From Vibrio sp. S17_S38 (GTDB taxonomy: Bacteria; Pseudomonadota; Gammaproteobacteria; Enterobacterales; Vibrionaceae): a stretch of DNA of 64,000 nucleotides. Of this stretch, positions 63,008 to 64,000 are shown piece after piece (the stretch's first letter is position 1; each line of letters opens with the position of its first letter). Location of the stretch: positions 207,849-271,848 of the forward strand of contig NZ_JAAUWW010000003.1 of the NCBI RefSeq assembly GCF_014694375.1, in the 5' to 3' direction. Both the position numbers and the translations under genes were made by a program. The notes beneath the pieces are model-generated. The model was not told where the DNA came from. It did no database searches and worked only from the letters and a program-made list of their open reading frames with translations.

Positions 63008-63245
63008 AATAATTACTCCTCTTCCATAGGTATTCCGCTAACTCTTTCGGCGTATACCAATTTCGAATACCCAAATCACTTTTTATGATCGCCTTATTAA
63101 TAGGGTTTAATGCCGCTTGAAACTCGCTTGCAGGGATGCGGTTATCTGGGTACATCTCAAGTAACAATGCTTCTAATTCTTCTTGTGATTTTGGGCTTAT
63201 CACCTCATAACGAGGCTGAGCCTTAAATCGGAATCTACGCCCCAT
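62970..63245 (-). CDS. hypothetical protein in the GemA operon
   Basis: 91 residues from the ATG at 63245, with AAGGAG seven bases upstream. The sequence begins MGRRFRFKAQPRYE and contains SQEELEALLLEMYPDNRIPASEF and WYTPKELAEYLW. In Mu-like phages the gene after gemA is often the middle regulator mor, but no convincing Mor helix-turn-helix is seen. It overlaps gemA by 11 bases. Confidence 0.6.
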   Translation of the reverse strand: MGRRFRFKAQPRYEVISPKSQEELEALLLEMYPDNRIPASEFQAALNPINKAIIKSDLGIRNWYTPKELAEYLWKRSNYYAIENDPYASCL

Positions 63246-63687
63246 GATGATGCTCCTTGTGAACGAGCCAACGCTCAAGCCCAACAATTACCTGGCGAAT
63301 GTTATCGCGAGTTAACCAGCGAGCGCGTTCAACCTTTACCGTTCTTTTCACAAAGGCATCAAGTGCGGCATCATCAAGACCAGACCAGCCCATCTCTTTT
63401 GCCATTGCCGCTAACTTGGCCCACTGTAAATTAGAGGGCTGACGTGACGAACTGCCCCCAAGTCGTTTTTTGAATGCAGGGGAATCTTGCAGATAATCTT
63501 GCGCTTTTAACTCACGAACAAGGCTACGTAACTCATCATCACTTAGGTCTTTGCAGCTTGTTTTTCCTGTCGTAATGCCAAGGTAATTACGATACTCGTC
63601 ATCATCAAAGTGGCCCATGCGATCAACTAATAGCGCCTTAACGCCTTTATGAATTAGGCCGTAATAGCTTCTACGATTAATCTTCAT
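63235..63687 (-). CDS. gemA: GemA-like regulatory protein (DUF1018)
   Basis: 150 residues. MKINRRSYYGLIHKGVKALLVDRMGHFDDDEYRNYL, then LSDDELRSLVRELK and SRQPSNLQWAKLAAMAKEMGW and VKRTVKVERARWLTRDNIRQVIVGLERW match the DUF1018/GemA family of transposable Mu-like phages, which modulate host gene expression and topology. GGAGG precedes the ATG. It is the main evidence that the unseen part is a Mu-type early region. Confidence 0.85.
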   Translation of the reverse strand: MKINRRSYYGLIHKGVKALLVDRMGHFDDDEYRNYLGITTGKTSCKDLSDDELRSLVRELKAQDYLQDSPAFKKRLGGSSSRQPSNLQWAKLAAMAKEMGWSGLDDAALDAFVKRTVKVERARWLTRDNIRQVIVGLERWLVHKEHHHGA

Positions 63688-63974
63688 ATCAAGCCTCCCT
63701 CTACACCTTTTTTCAACACGTCTTCTAATGGCAAAACAAACGGTTTACCTAACCAATTTTTATTCGCGACACGTAAGATCAATGCCGCTAAAAAGTCTGA
63801 TTTTTCTTTTGGGCTAAAGCCTGATGACTCACGCAGTTCATCAAACAGCTCGTCGGTGTCGGCATCGAGAATGAACTTACGCTCAACACGGCCTAACGTG
63901 TCACCACCAGTGCAAAAATGATCCACTAACACCAATTGAAAATTGATCCACTTGGTATCATTCAGTTTTAACAA
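63684..63974 (-). CDS. hypothetical protein upstream of gemA
   Basis: 96 residues, overlapping gemA by 4 bases. The only upstream start candidates are TTG at 63974 (weak ribosome site) or codons just before it; a stop in frame at 63995-63993 blocks further extension. ADTDELFDELRESSGFSPKEKSDFLAALILRVANKNWLG is helical. It occupies the position before gemA in Mu-like phages but no family is recognised. Confidence 0.55.
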   Translation of the reverse strand: MLKLNDTKWINFQLVLVDHFCTGGDTLGRVERKFILDADTDELFDELRESSGFSPKEKSDFLAALILRVANKNWLGKPFVLPLEDVLKKGVEGGLI

Positions 63975-64000
63975 AACTGGATGGTGATTATGTTAACCAA

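Larger units (their letters stand above)
36540..64000. mobile_element. prophage with Mu-type head and P2-type contractile tail, cut at the right edge
   Basis: At least 27 kb of phage genes. Packaging, portal, gpF, gp36, gpG and GemA resemble transposable Mu-like phages; sheath, tube, E/E', tape measure, U, X, D, V, W, J, I and fiber resemble P2-like tails. All main reading frames are intact, so it may be functional. Integration and immunity genes are not in the window. The left boundary is approximate. Confidence 0.9.

Overview
The window reads as a chromosome segment of a marine gamma-proteobacterium of the Vibrionaceae. The evidence is gene content and order (sprT-rsmE-gshB-yqgE-ruvX, pilU-pilT-yggS-proC-yggT-yggU-rdgB-hemW, mutY-yggX-mltC followed by tRNAs, lptG-lptF diverging from pepA-holC-valS), a second secD-secF pair preceded by a VemP-like arrest-peptide gene, a chitin-active lytic polysaccharide monooxygenase and an AT-rich base composition. 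The species cannot be named from sequence reading alone.

Layout. (1) 1-10.6 kb: housekeeping genes on the plus strand (glutathione synthesis, rRNA methylation, proline synthesis, PLP homeostasis, nucleotide-pool cleaning, HemW), interrupted by the minus-strand twitching ATPases pilU and pilT. (2) 10.7-16.2 kb, minus strand: secF2, secD2, a VemP-like regulator, glutaminase and trmB. (3) 16.4-19.1 kb, plus strand: mutY, yggX and mltC. (4) 19.2-22.4 kb: two near-copies of a tRNA operon (Phe/Thr/Asn, ten tRNAs) with matching promoters and terminators, enclosing a secreted AA10 monooxygenase with two chitin-binding modules. (5) 22.4-26.7 kb, minus strand: an aldehyde dehydrogenase of the succinate-semialdehyde type and a two-gene O-antigen glycosylation locus in which GtrA is fused to the membrane glycosyltransferase. 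(6) 27.2-36.3 kb: tRNA-Leu, an RDD membrane protein, lptG/lptF, pepA, holC, valS and a tandem DUF2061 protein.

(7) About 36.5 kb to the right edge: a prophage, cut by the window. It is a contractile-tailed phage that mixes Mu-type head and packaging genes (small and large terminase, DUF935 portal, gpF, gp36, virion-morphogenesis gpG, GemA) with P2-type tail genes (FI, FII, E/E', T, U, X, D, V, W, J, I, fiber). The modules lie in alternating orientations: fiber and I minus; E, tape measure and DinI plus; methyltransferase minus; Xre-ImmA plus; head, sheath, baseplate and terminase minus; the remaining tail and lysis genes plus; GemA operon minus. Three intergenic regions share a sequence element that may be a late-promoter signal joining these scattered operons. 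Any transposase or integrase and the immunity region would lie beyond base 64000.

The observations most worth following are the VemP/SecDF2 salinity-type switch and the RNA pairing downstream of it, the lambda-like slippery heptamer in the tail-chaperone gene, a P1-Lyz-like disulfide-caged endolysin, Ig-like domains on both sheath and head proteins, the LexA-controlled dinI gene, the Xre-ImmA pair placed among structural genes, and the duplicated tRNA operon around the monooxygenase.
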